From Pararhodospirillum photometricum DSM 122 (GTDB lineage: Bacteria; Pseudomonadota; Alphaproteobacteria; Rhodospirillales; Rhodospirillaceae), in contig NC_017059.1 in the NCBI RefSeq assembly GCF_000284415.1, positions 154,339 to 169,048 of the forward strand: a DNA stretch of 14,710 nt, read 5' to 3'. Within the stretch, counting starts at the first letter, position 1. Each line of letters starts with the position of its first letter. The position numbers and the translations under genes were made by a program. This document shows, piece after piece, positions 11,994-14,710 of the stretch. The notes beneath the pieces were generated by a model, which was not told where the DNA came from, ran no database searches, and saw only the letters and a program-made list of their open reading frames with translations.

Positions 11994-12079
11994 TTCCCCT
12001 TCCCTTCCCCTTCCCTTCCCCTTCCCTTCCCCTTCCCTTCCCCTTCCTCTTCCCCTTCCTCTTCCTCTTCCTCTTCCCC
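11989..12079. repeat. Tandem pyrimidine/purine repeat abutting the ecm stop
   Basis: Five exact 11-base units TTCCCTTCCCC (11989-12043) are followed by six 6-base units of the form TTCCYC (12044-12079), 91 bases without a purine on the + strand. The ecm stop codon begins at the next base (12082-12080 on the minus strand). The minus-strand transcript would therefore carry (GGGGAAGGGAA)n, with many G-runs able to form quadruplexes, and the duplex is a candidate for triplex (H-DNA) formation. Such tracts are prone to slippage, so the copy number may vary or be misassembled. Confidence 0.9.
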
Positions 12080-12934
12080 TTACGCCGCTTCGGAAACCCC
12101 TTCACTCGCCGCAACAATCGCCACCAAGTCATTCATGATGGTCGTGATGTCGTAGTCTTTCGGCGTGTAAACCTTGGTCACCCCCTCAGCAACCAGGATC
12201 TTTTCGTCCTCAGGCGGAATGATCCCGCCAACAATGACGGGAACAGCGTCCAGCCCGGCGGCGCGCATGCGCTGGAGGATGTCGGTCACGAGGGGAACAT
12301 GGGATCCCGACAGGATGGAAAGACCGACGATGTGGACGCTTTCTTCCAGGGCGGCGTTGACGATCTGGGCCGGGGTCAGGCGGATGCCTTCGTAGACCAC
12401 TTCCATGCCGGCGTCGCGGGCGCGCACGGCGATTTGTTCGGCGCCGTTGGAGTGGCCATCGAGGCCGGGCTTGCCGACGAGGATCTTGACGCGGCGGCCC
12501 AGGCGCTCGGAGAGGGCTTCGACGCGGGTGCGGACTTCGCCGAGACGGGCGGGGACGCTGCCGGCGCGGGCGGCGGTGGAGACGCCGGTGGGGGCGCGGA
12601 ATTCGCCGAAGACGTCGCGCAGAGTCTGGGACCACTCGCCGGTGGTGACGCCGGCGTGGGCGCAGGCGATGGTGGGTTCCATGATGTTGCTGCCGTCGGC
12701 GGCGGCACGGCGCAGGGCGGCGAGGGTCTCGGCGACCTTAGCGGCGTCGCGGCTTTGGCGCCAGGCGACGAGGGAGGCGATCTGGTCGCGTTCCACGGCC
12801 GGATCGACGGTCATGATGGCGCCGTCGCCGGCGGTGAGGGGGCTGGGGGCGGCTTCGGTGAACTTGTTGACGCCGACCACGATCTGCTCGCCGCTTTCGA
12901 TGGCGGCGAGGCGGGCCGAGTAGGGCCGGCCCAT
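12080..12934 (-). CDS. ecm: Ethylmalonyl-CoA mutase, C-terminal part only (5'-truncated at a junction)
   Basis: The last ~284 codons of a B12-dependent acyl-CoA mutase of the Ecm/MeaA type, which converts ethylmalonyl-CoA to methylsuccinyl-CoA in the ethylmalonyl-CoA pathway. The end of the mutase domain is recognisable from RLAAIESGEQIVVGVNKF through GSNIMEPTIACAHAGVTTG. The cobalamin domain follows (KILVGKPGLDGHSNGAEQ), with the D-x-H-x-x-G motif at Asp159, His161, Gly164, then VGLSILSGSH and VIVGGIIP. The DGHSNGAEQ version favours Ecm/MeaA over methylmalonyl-CoA mutase. A full protein has roughly 650-670 residues; the substrate-binding barrel is missing. ATG 12934 is only the first start inside the fragment. 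The frame remains open to 13702, but that part is antisense to DUF4175 codons. It cannot be active as drawn. Confidence 0.85.
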   Translation of the reverse strand: MGRPYSARLAAIESGEQIVVGVNKFTEAAPSPLTAGDGAIMTVDPAVERDQIASLVAWRQSRDAAKVAETLAALRRAAADGSNIMEPTIACAHAGVTTGEWSQTLRDVFGEFRAPTGVSTAARAGSVPARLGEVRTRVEALSERLGRRVKILVGKPGLDGHSNGAEQIAVRARDAGMEVVYEGIRLTPAQIVNAALEESVHIVGLSILSGSHVPLVTDILQRMRAAGLDAVPVIVGGIIPPEDEKILVAEGVTKVYTPKDYDITTIMNDLVAIVAASEGVSEAA

Positions 12935-14710
12935 CGCCCGGGTCTGGCTGACCCCCCCCGAGTACACCGGCCTGCCCCCCCTGACCTTGGAGACCAGTCG
13001 CCCCGACGCCGGAGAGGATGACACCACCCCGCTCCGGGTCGCCAAGGGAACCGTTGTGCTGGCCCTGGTCCATGGCCGGGCCGAGAGCGCCCGCTTGGCC
13101 GTGGGCGGCGAGGACCAGGGCATGGAGGTCCTGGATCCCCATTCCCTGCGCGCCAGCATGGTGGTGAAAAGCGATGGCGTGCTGAGTGTGCGGGCGGATG
13201 GCCAAACCCTTCTGCACCGCCCGTTGGAGATGCTGCCCGATGATCCCCCCAGCGTGCGCTTTGCCGCAGCGCCGGGAAGCGACCCGCGCGGGCGGTTGGT
13301 TCTTGTCCTGGCGGCGCGCGACGACCATGGGGTGGTCAGTCTGGGTGTGGATCTCCGCCCGCTGACGCCGCGGCGCAGTGATCCCGAGGGGGCGCTGACC
13401 CAAGATTTTCCTCCCCCCGACGCCCAGACCCGCGACGTGATCAGCCGCGCCGCCCCCGATCTGACCGCCCATCGCTGGGCCGGACGCGAGGTGCGTCTAA
13501 CACCGTGGGCCGTTGATGCGCTGGGCCAACGGGCCCAGGGGGAATCGGTGAGCGTGACCTTGCCGCGCCGCGTGTTCCGCCACCCGGTCGCCCGGGCCCT
13601 GATCAGCGAGCGCGAGCGGTTGACCGAGGACCCCGGGGCCCTGCCCGGCGTGATCAGTCGCCTCGACTCGCTGACCGCCCGACCGGAAGCGTTTGACCAC
13701 ACCTTATCCGTCTATCTGGCCCTGCGCGTGGCGCGCTCGCACCTCGCCGGCCATGGCCGAGGGGCCGATGTCGAACGGGTGCGCGATTTGCTGTGGGACG
13801 CCGCCGTGCGGGTGGAAGAGGGCGACGACGCCCGGGTGGTGGCCGATCTCGAAGCCCTGCGCGAACGGGTCCAAGAAGCCCTGAACGGCACCTTGGGCCA
13901 AGACGACCTCGACCGCTTGATCCGCGACGCCCGCGAGGCCCTGAACCAAGCCCTGGCCGACCTACAGCGCTCCTTGCAGGCCCTGGACCCCGAGGGCCTC
14001 TTGCACCGAGACCTGGGGCAAGACGACGAGGCGATGGATCTCGACCAGCTCCTGCGCGATCTCCAGGACATGAACCGCCTGGGCGCGCGGGACGCCACCC
14101 GAACCCTCCTGGAGCACCTGAGCGATGCGTTGGCGGCGCTTCATCCCCAACACCTGACCCCGGAAGCCCTCCAAACCTTGCGCCAGACCCTGGAGCAGAC
14201 CCGGGCCCTGGACGCCCTGCGCCGCGACCAAGCCGCCTTGCTCGACGAGACCTTCCGGGCCGAGCAAACACACCAGCCTCAGATCGACCCCCCGGGCACC
14301 CAAGGCCTCGACGCCCGCCTGGGCGAACTGCGGCGGGGCGATCGTCTGTCCCTCCCGTCGGCCAAAGCGCCCCCCCGGCCCGAGGGTCAAAGCCGCCCCC
14401 TGGCCCAGCGCCAACAAGACGTGCAAGGGCGTTTGGAACAGATCCTGCGCGATATCGCGGAAAAAACCGACCACGTGCCGCCCGCCCTGGGGGAGGCGGC
14501 CCTGGCCATGGGCGAGGCAGTCGCGCGCCTCAAAGCCGGCGCCCTCGCCGCGGCGCAGGAAGATCAGCGGATCGCCCTGGACCGGTTGAGCGAGGGCCAA
14601 GCCCAAGCCCGCAGCCAAATGCGCCGGGCCTTGGGACTGCCCCTGATGCCGCGCATGGGCCAGCGCGGCCCCGGCCTTGACCCACTGGGCCGCGAAACCG
14701 GCGGCCTGGG
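12924..14710 (+). CDS. DUF4175/TIGR02302 family protein, 5'-truncated and running off the window
   Basis: An open frame runs from just after TAG 12921-12923 to the window end without a stop, about 595 codons. No ATG opens it near the junction. It starts inside a conserved domain: ARVWLTPPEYTGLPPLTLET is the family's Ig-like beta segment, followed by ARDDHGVVSLGVDLRPL, RVFRHPVARALISERERL and LYLALRVARSH-like blocks (here SVYLALRVARSHLAG). A long coiled-coil-rich half follows (DLDRLIRDAREALNQALADL, then Gln-rich helices and DIAEKTDHVPPALGEAALAM). The N-terminal membrane segments normally present are missing. Members are large alphaproteobacterial envelope proteins of unknown function. Codon use and frame are consistent throughout, with no frameshift found. 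The truncation is shared with ecm at the junction near 12925-12945. Confidence 0.82.

Noticed and set aside
11849..13021. A 390-codon + strand frame with a repeated Pro/Phe/Leu segment resembling membrane repeats
   Set aside because: The Pro-Phe-Leu repeat is simply the pyrimidine tandem repeat translated. The rest is Gly/Asp/Ala-rich antisense of ecm.
12080..13702. A 540-codon minus-strand frame that could be read as one long mutase fusion
   Set aside because: Only the part up to about 12934 has mutase residues. The upstream part is Ser/Arg/Thr-rich and lies antisense to clearly conserved DUF4175 codons on the + strand.
13793..14680. A 295-codon + strand frame near the window end
   Set aside because: It is the +1 shadow of DUF4175: extremely Pro/Arg/Gly-rich, while the frame from 12924 matches the family without interruption.
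1..14710. tRNA or rRNA genes and phage attachment cores
   Set aside because: No T-loop or anticodon-arm pattern or rRNA signature was noticed on either strand, and no direct-repeat pair flanking the prophage part was found by eye.

Overview
The window looks like GC-rich chromosomal DNA of an alphaproteobacterium, probably a Rhodospirillaceae-type purple bacterium. The basis is strong GC bias at third codon positions, the C-terminal half of an ethylmalonyl-CoA mutase, and a DUF4175/TIGR02302 protein. No species is claimed from sequence alone. Four blocks are visible.

Block 1 (1-8052, + strand) is the left part of a lambdoid-type prophage. Genes are packed with ATGA and TGATG overlaps: a PAPS-reductase-like PP-loop protein, a CxxC micro-protein, an MT-A70 adenine methyltransferase, a leader region, a phage regulator, a Cys-rich small protein, an O-like replication protein, a second replication-region protein and a DUF6362-like regulator. 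A terminator then separates these from a NrdD-like small ORF and the small and large terminase subunits. Inside the replication gene lies a five-copy decamer iteron array between an A-rich segment and a long purine tract, which is the architecture of the lambda origin. Inside the small terminase gene lie interleaved GTTACC inverted repeats, a candidate packaging or operator site. After the large terminase stop the prophage ends abruptly: no portal, head or tail genes follow.

Block 2 (8053-about 10930) replaces the morphogenesis genes. A decayed IS427/IS5-type transposase remnant (two frameshifts, one nonsense codon) is followed by an AT-rich, minus-strand two-gene operon: a RloA-like AAA ATPase and a RloB TOPRIM-like protein. 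This is an AbiL/RloAB-type defence pair, architecturally related to PARIS. It has its own consensus-like promoter (TTGACG-17-TATCAT) and a perfect 14-bp palindrome just downstream. A second, different IS5-type remnant is probably present upstream of it.

Block 3 (about 11000-12934, minus strand) is host-like: a class I SAM methyltransferase and the 3' part of ecm (ethylmalonyl-CoA mutase). Both genes are followed by the same module: a purine-rich tract plus a GGGGGCC/GGCCCCC hairpin repeat. Behind ecm the tract is an 11-nt then 6-nt tandem repeat abutting the stop codon.

Block 4 (12924-14710, + strand) is a DUF4175/TIGR02302 gene that lacks its 5' part and runs off the window. Ecm and DUF4175 are joined head to head at about 12925-12945, each missing its N-terminal half. 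This is either a genuine rearrangement or an assembly chimera.
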